Below are positions 34,571 to 45,577 of a DNA stretch of 64,000 nt, in pieces; the stretch's first letter is position 1; each line of letters begins with the position of its first letter. Position numbers and translations under genes: made by a program. The notes under the pieces were generated by a model. It searched no databases. It was not told where the DNA came from and worked only from the letters and a program-made list of their open reading frames with translations. This DNA comes from Chaenocephalus aceratus (lineage: Eukaryota; Chordata; Actinopteri; Perciformes; Channichthyidae): NCBI GenBank assembly GCA_023974075.1, contig JAMFTG010000055.1, positions 372,001-436,000 on the forward strand, written 5' to 3'.

Positions 34571-34945
34571 GTGCGTTCCATTTTCACTCTCGTCCATCGA
34601 AAACATGTTTTTTTGCTACTGGAGCTATCAACCATTGGAGTGTTGCTTGTGGAAGACATTCTCAAGTATAGATATTACAAATTATGTTGCATATTTAACA
34701 GAAATGCCGAAGTTTGTAGACTTGAAGACATTCTGGATTTGGTTTGTTGTCCCAATAACCTTACACATTGGGAAATGATTGTAAACAAAAGATTTGTCAT
34801 GGTCCAGGAAAGTTCAGTGTCTGATACTTTACGTGTGCATTTCATAATCACCCTGTCTGTTGAGGAAGGCCGCTCTCCTGTCTTGCACAGTGGCGAAGTG
34901 GCCAATTACCATCTCATAGAATGTTTTGAGATGCAAAATCTGTAA
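34571..34945 (+). CDS. Unrecognised 124-codon open frame
   Basis: This frame opens MRSIFTLVHRKHVFLLLEL and ends ECFEMQNL. It has a hydrophobic N-terminus and several cysteines, but no motif I recognise. It overlaps other open frames and lies among transposon fragments, before an (AT)n tract. It could be an eroded transposon frame or chance. I list it only because it is the longest non-repetitive frame in this interval. Confidence 0.15.
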   Translation: MRSIFTLVHRKHVFLLLELSTIGVLLVEDILKYRYYKLCCIFNRNAEVCRLEDILDLVCCPNNLTHWEMIVNKRFVMVQESSVSDTLRVHFIITLSVEEGRSPVLHSGEVANYHLIECFEMQNL

Positions 34946-34998
34946 AGTTATCAAAACATTCAAGAGCACTATTGTATCTATTTTATTTGTTCACTGTC

Positions 34999-34999
<1 letters not shown>

Positions 35000-35044
<45 letters not shown>

Positions 35045-35143
35045 CACTGTTGTAGGAGCCTGTGACCTACGTTTTTCATTGTCATATCTACACTGTAGCT
35101 AAAGTGCAGATGACAATAAAAGCCTTGAAACTTGAAATTATCA
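35000..35143 (+). mobile_element. (AT)n tract plus retroposon 3' tail (GTTGTAGGAGCCTG family)
   Basis: A 38-base (AT)n run leads into GTTGCACTGTTGTAGGAGCC, TTTTTCATTGTCATATCTAC, CTAAAGTGCAGATGACAATA and AAAGCCTTGAAACTTGAAA. This is the same 3' end type as at 5290-5417 and 44714. ACAATAAAAGCC contains a polyadenylation-like hexamer. Confidence 0.65.
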
Positions 35144-35194
35144 AAACTGTATTTTCTCACTGAACCAGCCCTAAAAATCACAAACTGCCTTTAA

Positions 35195-35435
35195 CCAGTT
35201 ATGCCCTGAGCCTGTTGTTTAGGTCTCAGGCTCGAAAATGAAATTCCCAGAACAAACTTCACTTCTAAAAGGGATAAATGTAATAATTTGTTTTCTCAAA
35301 GCAATGATAAACCTGTGAGTTGGATGTAGAAAAGTCAGAATCAATATAGAATTTTTTATTTTAAGTACATTTAGATTGAACATAGTAAAAAAAGTGTATA
35401 GTGCGTCCAAAATAAAAACATTACTTATAGTGAAA
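35195..35435 (-). mobile_element. DNA transposon fragment, inverse copy of the 39215-39369 end
   Basis: The reverse complement follows 39215-39369 through ATTCTGACTTTTCTACATCC, AACTCACAGGTTTA and TTCGAGCCTGA...CAGGCT. It therefore carries one end of the TIR element at 38277-39369 and is otherwise truncated. Confidence 0.7.
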
Positions 35436-35554
35436 ACCACCCTTGAATGATGGGATAGTACACTCTTAGAAGGGATGTGTCAGAAATGACACAAGGTCTT
35501 GAATTTCAACACACCTACAGAGTGTGCTCAGGGACAACACGTGTTATAATGTAT

Positions 35555-35680
35555 AATGTCCTTTATTGTTTTATGTTTCATGTGGAACCTATATGCTGCA
35601 GGTCTCCCTTGAAAAAGAGATCTATGATCTCAATGGGACCAATCTGGATAAATAAAGGTTTGAAATTAAATGAAATGTTA
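35555..35680 (+). mobile_element. LINE 3' tail with ATGAAAT-type repeat
   Basis: GCAGGTCTCCCTTGAAAAAG, AGATCTATGATCTCAATGGG, GATAAATAAAGGTTTGAAAT and then a short AAATG repeat resemble a widespread fish non-LTR 3' end. It has no coding part. Confidence 0.55.
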
Positions 35681-35689
35681 TGTTAATTT

Positions 35690-37116
35690 GAACACAGCCA
35701 ATGTGTAAATTATTTTTACACACAAGATGTGTTACATGCCCCTAACACCCAATGTGCACATTTTACACATTGTGTGTCATAAATGTGTAGCCAAGATGAA
35801 CACACTCATTTGTTATCTCTGCACATTGTGTGTCAATTAGGATTACTGGAAGTACCAGCTGGTGGATATGTTTTTTTATTCAAAAATCAAATGCAAGAAT
35901 ACATTCATTGGACATTTATTTACAAGGATTTCAATACACATATTTCATGATCACAATATCTCATTAAGAAAATCATTTTCAACATTTAAAAAAATTAATA
36001 TTTTTCTAATTCATCAAATGTTGACAGAACAGATCATTCATAAAAGCACATCTAAAAAAACATGCAGATATGTTATCAAATATTCATATTAAATATACAG
36101 TACTGAGTTTTTATTATTTTAATAATGGAAATGCCAAACAATGTGAAGTATTTGATATTGCGATGTGTTTCCATCCAGTTGTTATCATACAAATATTTAA
36201 TTTGCACAATATTTAATTAAGAAAGTCATTTAAACATGAACATTTTGTAATTCCTCTAATGTTCTCTCGAGAATAAACGGATCGGTTTATAAAAGCCCAA
36301 CTAAAAAATCGTATACCTCGGATTCAGATAAAGCTCGTCAGTACTAAAATCCGAAAGTAGATCAAGAGGTGTAACATCAGCAACATCGCCTAATGTTGTC
36401 ATTTCAAAGTCTTCAGTTTCTTGTTTAACGTATGCAAAGAAATGATCATCAAAGTATTGAACTTACAGTATTCTAATGAGAGAGTGAAATGTCTCACAGT
36501 GACATACATAAGTTGAATAATTTCCCCAAATAAGTGCTCCCCTTGATGCTGTCTTTTAAGGGGCAGCACAGATCCAGTCCTGTATGTCCGGCCTTTTATG
36601 GTCAGCGAATGTGTGACATAAATTATGCTATTCACTGACAGCAGGTGAAAAAACAATGCTGCAGATTTCCCTCAACAAAATGAACAATTGCCAATATTGG
36701 TCTTTCCTTTCAATGAAATCTCCGATCAAACGGGTAAAACCTGCAACAGACACCACATATGGGATGCAGTTTGCCTGACAGCATTTTCAGAAGATCTTAA
36801 ATTGATAATGACGCTCGGTTTGTTTTTACCATTGAAAATTGACATAACCGTAGTTAAAACCAGCAATCCTGTGGTTCAGTTGCTCAAGAGTTATACCTTT
36901 TTCTTGATAAATGAAATGACGCAACAACAGCTGCATCTCTAGAGGAGCAACACCCTCCATGTGTCATGCATTATGTCCAGACATGTATTTTCTGTTACAT
37001 GAAAGGGCCCATGTCATGCTTTTCTGGTTATTACCCGTCCCCTTGTGTGTTATGAAGGTTTGTATGCATGTAAACGGTCTACAGAGTCAAAAACCCTCAA
37101 AGTACACCCTGTAGGG
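35690..37116. other. A+T-rich spacer without recognised genes
   Basis: The interval holds repeated TTTACACATTGTGTGTCA-like motifs near 35750-35840. Otherwise it is A+T-rich with short frames lacking any domain. I cannot support a gene here. Confidence 0.45.
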
Positions 37117-37760
37117 CAGGGGTGCCCAACCAGTCGATCGCGAGATGTGTCTAAAAATAGAACAACAATATTCTGTTTTATCGTTAATGTCCTACAACAT
37201 AATCTTCCTGTGCCAGAACAATGCAATTGAACGCATCAAAGCTTTGTGATTGGCGTGACCCCATGTATTGGGGCGTGGCTGGTGGACAGTGGGCACTAGT
37301 TCGCTGACGTTGTCCGTGTCAAGAGGAGTGACAGCAAAAAAGCCCAACATATATCATTTTCACTCCGAGTGGGAGGATGATTATTTTTGTATCTATTCCA
37401 ATTCAAAGTCCATATGTCTCATCTGCAATGCGAGCGTGGCTTTATCGAAGAAGGGTAATTTAGGAGCGGCATTTCAAACCAGTGCACAAACGCTACGAGA
37501 CGGAATTCCCTCCTAATTCTGCCCTACGCTCCAAAAGGGGAGGGGCCTGAAAGGACAGCTAAATGCACAGCAGTCCATTTTCACCAGGCCCAACAACAAG
37601 AGCAAGGCTGCTACCATAGTATCTTATCGTGTCAGTCACGTTCATGCGAAACACATGAAGTCTTTCAAAGATGGCGAAGTTGTGAAAGAAGCTTTCCTGG
37701 AGGCTGCCGACGCGCTTTTTGGGGACAGTAAAAATAACAGTAGCATTTCAACAGGTTTTT
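37117..37760 (+). pseudogene. hAT transposase N-terminal remnant with broken zinc finger
   Basis: A hAT-like end, CAGGGGTGCCCAACC, starts at 37117. Downstream, 37330-37500 encodes YHFHSEWEDDYFCIYSNSKS and ICLICNASVALSKKGNL, the CXXC half of a BED-type zinc finger. The expected His residues are lost (GAAFQTSAQ in place of an RHFxxxH-type motif). After a stop and frameshift, about 37555-37730 encodes SIFTRPNNKSKAATIVSYRV and MKSFKDGEVVKEAFLEAAD, which fits the ZBED/GTF2IRD2-like hAT transposase group. The catalytic core and the right end are missing. Confidence 0.65.
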
Positions 37761-38276
37761 GATATAATAAAAACTCAAGTTAGATACTGTTATTAATCAG
37801 CTGTAAGTTTTAGTTTGTTTGAACTTATTCATTTAGTGGGAATGCTGATACAGCATTCCAACTATATGTTATGCTACGGACAAAAAGTTTATTATTATTA
37901 TTCCGCCGGAATTTTGCACCTCTTCTCCTCCCGCATTGAACATCGCAGAAACTCCGTTCGAACATCAAAACGTTCAGCTCGGTACTTTTATCATTCATAA
38001 CTTTCATAATTCCAGAGATACATCCCATAATACATCACATTTTTAACATGGAAGTCAATGGAGACATTCTTCAGACAAACAAATCTTCATGTGACTTCAA
38101 CTGCTAACTGTTCATTCATACTTTCACTCAGAAACCTCATGCCAACTTTAAAATGTTACACATCTTTCTGACATTATCCGTGTAACACAACTTCTAAATC
38201 TGATTCTTACGTTTAGAGATATTAAACATTGTTCAGACCTTGGTAAAGAGGCTTTCTTCAGATTTTAACATTAACT

Positions 38277-39369
38277 AGCCTCTTAAGCCCCACGGACCTG
38301 TATCCCAAAATCGCGTCATTTGCAGGAAACAACGTCTAAGGAACCTTCATATTTAATAAACTATTAATGTTTTATATGCATATAACGGAAAAAAAAACTA
38401 ATTTAACTGATCTTTTTCATTTATTTTTTCAAAAGAAACTCAAAATGCTAACACTGACCCTCTGAATTAGCCCAGAGCTAAAAATGCTAACCTATTACTG
38501 CACCGAAAATCACTCCTAGCACCCTTATTACTTATCCTAGCTGCACATCCAACACATCGTTTATGATCGTAAGGAGACACATAATATATTGGTACCCACC
38601 TCAACACTCAAAGATTACAAATTCGTGGAGAAAATAACAAAAACCTACATCAAAACATGTGGCGCTAGGTAGCCAAAAACGCTAACATGGCTTACCTTGG
38701 TCTTTGTCTGGTCAAAACTGGTCTTCAATGGCATTACAACGATGAAAACGATGCTGTAGTTAATCCATAGGTTAATATCCAATGTGTCTGTGTCCCCTTT
38801 GAAATGTTCTGATAATCCATAAGCAATAAAACGGCTTTTCCGTTTCCAGATATCAGAGCAGGGATATTTCTACCCTCTGCTGCAAGCTTGCGTGCGCAAA
38901 TGCGCCACCTTTTTATTTTAACATGAGAGTGTGCGGGATGATTTACCTTCGATTCTATTGGCTGTAACGGTCAGGAAGAGATGTCACATGTCAAAATCGA
39001 GCAAAGGGGGCCATGGAAAATCCACCCAAATGGCCCCAGAAGAGGTTTTCTTTGCTAAATCTGTCTAAAAAGGTCAAATATCACTTGTTTTGCATCAATC
39101 TTGATACAGGGTACTTATATGTTGTACTTTGGATTCCTAAAGCTTTTAGTCTACTAACCCCTCATCCAAGGTTAGTTTTTCACTGTAAGTACAACATATT
39201 TTTGGGACGGACACTATAATTTAAAGTTTTTTACCATGTTCAATCTGAATTTTCTTTAAAATAAAAAACATCTATATTGATTCTGACTTTTCTACATCCA
39301 ACTCACAGGTTTAGGGAATGTCATTTTCGAGCCTGAAACCTGAAAAACAGGCTTGGGGCCTAATAGGCT
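38277..39369. mobile_element. DNA transposon with TA-flanked imperfect TIRs
   Basis: The left end, TA then GCCTCTTAAGCCCCACGG at about 38276, pairs with the right end, CTTGGGGCCTAATAGGC then TA at about 39371. The inverted match is roughly 20 of 25 bases. TA flanks suggest Tc1/mariner-like target use, though two bases are weak evidence. No transposase frame is visible. A second copy of the right end is at 35195-35435. Between 37761 and 38276 I see nothing I can name. Confidence 0.5.
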
Positions 39370-39603
39370 AGAGTGCGTGATGTCACAGCTAGAGTGTAGG
39401 AAATCTTGAAATTTGCCTTCATATTTTTTTTTTAAAACTGCTGTAATTCCCAAACCCTACATTCCTGAGACATATTTTTTCATGACAAACGTAGGAAAAT
39501 ATATCGTAGCTTGAAAAATGACAAATAATTAAGCAAAAATAAATTCAACAAAATGCCTCAGGAGTGCATGAAGTGACAACAGCTTTCAACATGTCTCCAT
39601 TAA

Positions 39604-40510
39604 AGCCCCTGTCACACTGTCCCGAAATTGACACCCGATGGACACACGAATATGGAATTGTGAATTTTGCACGAAGATGGCCCCGAACCACACACGAAGG
39701 CAACATTTACATTACATTTAAGACATACAACTGCAATGAAAGTACCAAAAATAATTATTTTACAGTACTATGATACTGTACTGATATCTTCAGACTTTGT
39801 TCTTTACTTTATATGTAGAAAATATTACGTTTTCTCCGTAATGTTTTTTCCATAACAACAACAACTTCCTGTCAACTGTCCTTCAAAATAATATATTATA
39901 TCCTTTTTAGTTTCACAGAACACAAATTGGGTTATTTACATAATATGTTTACATGATTTTGTTGTGCAATAAAACAACCCGATGGACACACGATAAAGGA
40001 AATGTTCAAATTCGGCTGTGATCGTAGCAACATCGGGCCATTCGTGAGGGCATCTTAAGCCATCGTATGATCGCTGGTGGAGTTTCTCAGACTCCGGCAG
40101 CAACTTCGTGAGCGGTGGCAAAATCTTTGGCATGCCAAAAAATTGCCGAAGGACCTTGCGAAGGTTCATTTTCGTGTTGAATTTGTGTGTCAATGTTGCC
40201 CTTCGTAAGGCCATCGTGAGGGCATCTTGTTATCATCGGTGCCATCGGGCATTTGCCCCGATCAGAGTAAGGGTGAATGCACCGATGATAACACGAAGAT
40301 GAAACGATTTGACAAGATGCCCTCACGAGTGCCTTACGAAGTTGCCGCTCACAAAGTTGCTGCCGGAGCCTGAGAAACTCCACTGGCGGTCATACGATGG
40401 CTTAGATGCCCTCACGAATGGCCCGATGTTGCTACGATCACAGCCGAATTTGAACATTTCCTTTATCGTGTGTCCATCGGGTGTCAATTTCAGGACAGTG
40501 TGACAGGGGC
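39604..40510. mobile_element. TTAA foldback element with nested inverted repeats
   Basis: TTAA at 39600-39603 and 40511-40514 flank ends GCCCCTGTCACACTGTCC and its inverse GGACAGTGTGACAGGGGC. The inverted match extends about 45 bases through GACACCCGATGGACACACGA. A second copy of the inner part starts at about 39976, and from there the two halves 39976-40125 and 40330-40490 are inverted repeats over about 150 bases. Smaller inverted modules (CATCGGTG/CACCGATG) sit near the centre. Short frames here are hairpin-strand shadows. The TTAA duplication suggests piggyBac or Kolobok mobilisation. Confidence 0.8.
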
Positions 40511-40767
40511 TTAAAGCCCATTGTAAATTCAGGCTGATATTTCCTCACGGCAGCAGTCACACCTTTAGTTAAACTGCCAAAAATGTCACATTATTAACCC
40601 AAAAGTACACACAAATTACACTTCAGATACTCAACTTCCTTGAAATGCTTCACGTTTTGAAATTTCACAGATACGTATCTGTTACGGTTCTTCAACAAAA
40701 CGTTCACATGTATGAGGTGTATCCCTCATTCAGAACAATGGAAACCTGTGATCTCTGCACACCTCAT

Positions 40768-40845
40768 TAGCTCAAATATAAACACCTGTGTCATGGAACA
40801 CGATGATGTCATAACACACAGGTGTTCGTGTTTGAGCTAACGACG
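40768..40845. repeat. Short inverted repeat (hairpin)
   Basis: TTAGCTCAAATATAAACACC and TGTGT pair with ACACAGGTGTTCGTGTTTGA and GCTAA around a loop containing GGAACACGATGATGTC. The left arm with its loop recurs directly at 40970-41011. It is probably a small repeat rather than a terminator. Confidence 0.7.
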
Positions 40846-41017
40846 TGGTCACTGGAGTTTAACAGACTGTCTGAGCCTATTATTTTCTATCTGATGGAGA
40901 CTTCATACTGACTTCAACATGTTCCACCTATTTTATACATTATTGGTGACACACAGCTGTCGTCGTTAGATCAAATATAAACACCTGTGTCATGGAACAC
41001 GATGATGTCACATTGAC

Positions 41018-41560
41018 AGGTTTGGTAACGATGCAGCCATCAACGCATCTAACCGTATAATGGGGTGTCATCAAATGCCGTTGCCATGGCGACAGACCAC
41101 TCGCAATGAAGCACGATGTCGCTGTAAGTCCAATGGACACGGTCCAATCGTCCCCGAAACTTCGCTTGTATATCACCGGTCCATGCCTCAACAGCTCTAC
41201 GCCAAATCTGAGATCTCACCATATGCTGTTTCCATGGAAACGCATCCCTCGCCATAAAACACGATGTCGCTATAACTCCTATGAAAATGTTCAAAAAGTG
41301 CTCAAACTTCACATATGTGCTAACAGTCCAGCCGTGAAGAAATCTATGTGAGAGTTTTGAGATTTCTTCAAATGCTGTTGCCATGGTCACACAAGGCTCG
41401 CCATGAAACACGGTTTTCTCATAACTTCAGTGAAAATGCTCCAAACGGACCAAAACTTCACAGGTTTGGTAACAATGCAGCCATCAACGCACCTAAGCGT
41501 ATTATGGGATGTCATCAAATGCCGTTGTCATGGCGACAGATCATTCGCCATCAAATTAGT
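41018..41560. repeat. Tandem repeat with ~148-bp period (about 3.6 copies)
   Basis: The motif GCYGTTKCCATGGMRAC recurs at about 41078, 41224, 41374 and 41520, spacings of 146, 150 and 146. The first and fourth copies are closest, sharing CAGGTTTGGTAAC...GCAGCCATCAACGCA with offset 443. The period is close to nucleosomal length. It is non-coding. Confidence 0.85.
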
Positions 41561-42583
41561 TCAAAAGTTTGCAGTTCAAATATGATGCTGCTTTTCCAAG
41601 CCATTTTACTTTCTTTTCTTCTCATCACACATGCAAGCCCCCAGAGTTCATGTATCATTTCAATCTAAGCTCTTGACTTTCTTCTTACACATTACATTTC
41701 AGCATAGCAATTCAGCGTCAGCTTTTCAGCATAAAGCATTCCCACTAGCGATTTCTTCAGGAATTGCATTCTCTAGTTATAATTATTGTACAAAATGGTA
41801 TAAAAATGCAAACATTAAGATCTGTTCTGTTTAAATTGATTATAGTCTATTATCAATTCAGATTAAGCAACTAGTGTTGCTTGCATCCTATTTAGGCATT
41901 TATTTTTATACTAACAAAAAATGCAAAAAAAAAGGGTTTGATTATTAATCAAACCCTTTTATTAATGTTGTCTTTTTTATTGCACTTTGGCAGCAGATTC
42001 CTGTGTAGCTTCAGATCTGAGTTGTCTTATTAGTAAGCCTAATTTATAATTTTGTAGCAACACTATATTTATATAATGGCAAAGAAAGGGTTCAGAGTAT
42101 TTTCTTTTTGTCCTGTGTCATATGTGGCAGCACTGTTCAATGGTTCTTGAAAACATTACCCACTGTAGTGACGTGTGAATAAAGTCAAACTCTGTATCAA
42201 CAACACTGTTGTGTAGCTTGAGTTAAATACTTGTATGTGTGTAGATTAGAAAGAGGTAAGATAAAGGATCTGCAGCATGTTATGAAGTATTCATCGTACA
42301 AAGGTCAGTTTTATACAAGTAGAAGTGTGTAGTTACCTGGTTGTAGGCTGTCAATAATGGCTACGCCTCTCTATTTGGACTGGTAGATCTCGGCAGACTG
42401 GCAACTTTAAAAGTAACTCTCAGTTCAAAAAAGGTTTGTCCCTGTAGGGAGTAAAACTCTAACACCTCCCAAAAACGCCTCGTTGGAGATTTCTCATTTT
42501 CCAATGTTTTCTTCCTGGGTATCGTGATGTAGGGATACCCAGTAGCCACGCCCAGAGCTATGGCCGCACCCTCTGCCAGCCGA
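41561..42583. other. Spacer upstream of the THAP gene
   Basis: A perfect inverted repeat, AAAAGGGTTTGATTATTAAT and its complement, lies at about 41930-41962. The block 42360-42560 contains internal inverted elements (GGGTATCGTGATGTAGGGATACCC). I see no supported exon. A 28-codon signal-peptide-like frame at 41582-41668 is discussed among the rejected items. Confidence 0.4.
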
Positions 42584-42584
42584 A

Positions 42585-42593
42585 CATATATAC
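42585..42593 (+). promoter_or_regulatory. Possible TATA box of the THAP gene
   Basis: CATATATAC lies 48 bases before the first ATG of the THAP frame, a plausible core-promoter spacing for a short 5' untranslated leader. The call is motif-based only. Confidence 0.35.
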
Positions 42594-42632
42594 TGTTGGA
42601 AGCTCAGGTTCAGTTCAAAACTGTATCCAGTC

Positions 42633-42908
42633 ATGCCAACAAGGGTCTGTTTCCTGTCTTGTGAGGGGACATCTTCAATGTATACCTTACCGAGGGCAGA
42701 ATCACGACGAAGTCAGTGGTTGACATTTCTTGTTAACACTGTTCCTTCAGATGTTCGAGCCGGTATTGTACTGTGTGCGCGGCATTTCACGTACCAAAGC
42801 TTCGCAAACATTGCAGCGAGTCATGCCGGATATGCACAGCGTAGGACACTGGAGGACGATGCTGTTCCTACTTTGTTTGGACCAGCGGGAGATTCGGGTA
42901 CACAACCT
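42633..42908 (+). CDS. THAP-type zinc-finger protein, exon 1
   Basis: This 92-codon exon starts at ATG 42633 and ends before a strong donor (CCT|GTAAGT, 42909). It shows the THAP signature: N-terminal CFLSC, the LPR segment, a conserved Trp (SQWLTFL), then LCARHF (the C and H zinc ligands), TYQSF and finally the AVPT box as AVPTLF at the expected distance. THAP domains are C2CH DNA-binding modules found in vertebrate regulators and in P-element transposases. The exon is intact and phase 0. It could be a small host gene or the first exon of a P-element-like transposon. Confidence 0.65.
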
Positions 42909-43504
42909 GTAAGTATGCATTGTTGTTTGTGTATTTATGATGTTTAAAACAAACAAGGTATCTACCGTGACTGTTTAAATGGGTAAACGTTTTTCGGGCT
43001 GCTAAGCCATTGACACAGTGCTAACTGGGCTAACTAAGTTGCTAGCGTTTCCATATATCAACTCCAATGCCAGCAGATGGCCTTATATGTATCTCATAGC
43101 TGGAGAATGTCTGCATTCACACACGAAATACTCATAGACAGTATACTCCGGGTGATTTACCGTACGGTCAGTCGCAAAACTGACAAAAAGTTGGCGTTCC
43201 TAGCGTGTATGCTACCGAGCTAAACAAGAAGGCTACCAAGAGCTAGACATGCTAGGGAATACATTGTTTTCATGCCAGCTACAATGAATGACCGAACGTA
43301 GCAGACTACCCGTATAAGATTGCAATTGTAAACACGTTCTTGCTAGCCTAATATGAACTACTAGCTGTTGTTCATAGTAGGTTGGCATATTACACTGAAC
43401 AACTAGCAAACGTAGGTTAGCATATTAATCTAGCTGGCAAGCTAACAAACCTAAAACAACTAAGTTTCTCTAATATTTTGTGATTTGCATTTAATTTTGT
43501 CCAG

Positions 43505-43612
43505 CCAGATCAGGAAACTCCTGGCGTATCAGGCGGACAACACACACACGGGATGACCACTCTGATGCCTCGTCCTAAAAAGCCCCGGCAGCCGCTTACA
43601 AAGCTGCGATAG
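43505..43612 (+). CDS. THAP-type protein, candidate terminal exon
   Basis: After the acceptor TTTTGTCCAG (43495-43504), 36 codons in phase 0 continue PDQETPGVSGGQHTHGMTTL and end with the basic KKPRQPLTKLR and TAG at 43610-43612. Joined to exon 1 this gives a 127-residue protein: an N-terminal THAP domain plus a short basic tail. Phase agreement supports the join. The absence of a longer C-terminus and of a nearby AATAAA leaves open a pseudogene or an alternative last exon. Confidence 0.45.
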   Translation, partial: PDQETPGVSGGQHTHGMTTLMPRPKKPRQPLTKLR

Positions 43613-43678
43613 GCAAAATGCCGAAAACGCCTATAAGGGGAGGAATGGATGACATATAGTGTATATATGTATATTTAC

Positions 43679-43913
43679 TAGGGCTGTCAAGTTAACGCGT
43701 TAATAACAAAAAAAAATTAACGCCACTAATTGTTTTAACGCGATTAACGCATGTGTATTTTTTGTCCTCGGCCGCCCCGTAGATTCAGAGCGCATCGAGT
43801 TTAAAATACCATCTGCACACTGATGCTGACAGCCCCGCTCCTGCCGCCCGCTTGTGGCAGACCACACTTCCACGCTCACCGGCAGGCACCGACTGGCCAT
43901 CGGGAGGACCGGG

Positions 43914-43950
<37 letters not shown>

Positions 43951-44220
43951 CCCGAGCGAGCGAGCGAGAGACCTTACGTGCATTGTTGTTGTTAGCATCT
44001 GGTGCTAGCTAGCTGCGCTAACGGATATAAGGAGCTGTTTAAATGAAAACAGAGGAGCGCTCTATCCACACAACTGCGCCGAGCACTTGACTTGATGCAG
44101 GAAGCAGACAGCGAGACATTGGAGGAGAAGTCTGCACACTCGGATAGTGCGCAACATGATTGCAGCGTGCAGGCATCTCCCGTTCGAGCATATGCCTTGA
44201 GTTGCACATAGCTCCAACGA

Positions 44221-44293
<73 letters not shown>

Positions 44294-44547
44294 AATGAGA
44301 GGTTCCAGGTTGTTGTGTTTAATATTCATAAGAATATTTGTCATTGTTCAAATGATAATAAACATTAGCATAAAGCATATTTGTCCACTCATATGTTGAT
44401 AAGAGTATTACAAACTTGAAAAATATTCCTCTAAGGTACATTTAGAACAGATCAAAAATGTGCGATTAATTTGCGATTAATCGCGATTAACTATGGACAA
44501 TCATGCGATTAATCGCGATTAAATATTTTAATCGACTGACAGCCCTA
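43679..44547. mobile_element. hAT MITE with 8-bp TSD (TAGGGCTGTCA ends)
   Basis: The ends are TAGGGCTGTCAAGTTAACGC at 43679 and the inverse CTGACAGCCCTA at 44547. A perfect 8-base duplication, ATATTTAC, is at 43671-43678 and 44548-44555. Subterminal regions are dense in TTAACGC and GCGATTAATCGCGATTAA. Internally there are a (TG)n run (43918-43949) and a (CA)n run (44221-44290). No transposase is encoded. It lies 66 bases after the THAP stop codon. Confidence 0.92.
44220..44290. repeat. (CA)n microsatellite inside the hAT MITE
   Basis: About 35 CA units. The open VCVCVC frames on the minus strand are artefacts. Confidence 0.97.
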
Positions 44548-44555
44548 ATATTTAC

Positions 44556-44849
44556 ACATGTTCATTTTGTACATTTCTAAAAATCAAGTATGATGGAAAT
44601 ACTTAGTAGCCTTTCTTCCCTGAATTATTTGCTCCTATAACATATCATTCATATAGCAAACCATGATTTGATTTTTCATCAAACACAGTATTTTTTCTGT
44701 GCATCTGTTTTATTGTGTTGCACTGTTGGAGGAGCCTGTGACTTAAGGGGGGGGGGGGGGGTAGGATACGTTCGAGTCTTGATTTGGATAGTGTGCCGTC
44801 GATGGGTTTCATTCCATTTCAAAGTGCTGTTTGACGCGTGTAAACTTTG
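44556..44849. other. Spacer with a third retroposon-tail fragment
   Basis: GTGTTGCACTGTTGGAGGAG followed by CCTGTGACTTAAGGGG at 44714-44745 is a piece of the tail family seen at 5290 and 35040. It runs into a 12-G tract. Nothing else is recognisable. Confidence 0.5.
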
Positions 44850-45116
44850 CGCACTGCCACTCCAACATCCAATCACAGAGCTTGAGAACTAATCACAGGG
44901 TTTGTCAAACAGAGCACATGGTGTAGTCCTAAATGATAGCTGGGGATTCTGGGTAGTGTAGTGTCTTCTGCCATCCTAAACTCTGGAAAAACATTTGTTT
45001 CTCCGAATCAAAAAAAATACAAAAGTATTGCTCACAATTTAAACCAATCAATGTTGTGTAATTAACAAGGATAATCTGGTGTTTTTTAGTTGATGAGTAG
45101 TGCAGATATCACTGTA
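44850..45116 (-). repeat. Dispersed repeat, copy 2 (inverted partner of 15868-16130)
   Basis: The reverse complement reads GATATCTGCACTACTCATCA, AACACCAGATTATCCTTGTT and GATTCGGAGAAACAAATG, matching the block at 15868. The two are distinct insertions of one family. Confidence 0.8.
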
Positions 45117-45404
45117 AAATTAATCGACAGTAAGGAGAATACTTACTTCCGGGTGTACAATTATCTGTTATCCAATGGGAATGGACGCTCACATTGCCTT
45201 TAAGGGCAGCCGACACAAACGAATGCTGTGCTTCCATGAGCGTCAAATCTCGCCACAGATGGGAATACATTGCAATAAGTTGAAAGCTATTTGCGTCCCT
45301 TTATGAAGCTGAAGGAGCCTAGGAGCGTCACAACTGCACGCCTCGGACTCTGACCAAACTTCGCTACTGGACGATTATGGAGTGAGAGTGTGTTGCAGCA
45401 TCAG

Positions 45405-45548
45405 CTTGAAGATGGTATTTTAAACTCGATGTGCTCTGAAACTACGGGGCGGCCGAGGACAAAAAATACAAATGCGTTAATTGCGTACAAATAATTAGTG
45501 GCGTTAATTGTTTTTGCGTTAACGTGTTATTAACTTGATAGCCCTAAT
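45405..45548 (-). mobile_element. Partial hAT MITE, inverse copy of the 43679 element
   Basis: The reverse complement starts TAGGGCTATCAAGTTAATAA and continues through TTTTTTGTCCTCGGCCGCCC and GAGTTTAAAATACCATCT, matching the left part of the element at 43679. Only about 145 bases align. The inner part diverges and no right end is seen. Confidence 0.8.
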
Positions 45549-45577
45549 ATAAACACATTTCACATTCATATACTTAC

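Noticed and set aside
36688..36942. 84-codon plus frame
   Set aside because: It has no domain, no start or promoter context, and sits in A+T-rich spacer.
41582..41668. 28-codon frame MMLLFQAILLSFLLITHASP that looks like a signal peptide
   Set aside because: It is too short, there is no donor site or downstream exon to extend it, and the region is repeat-derived.
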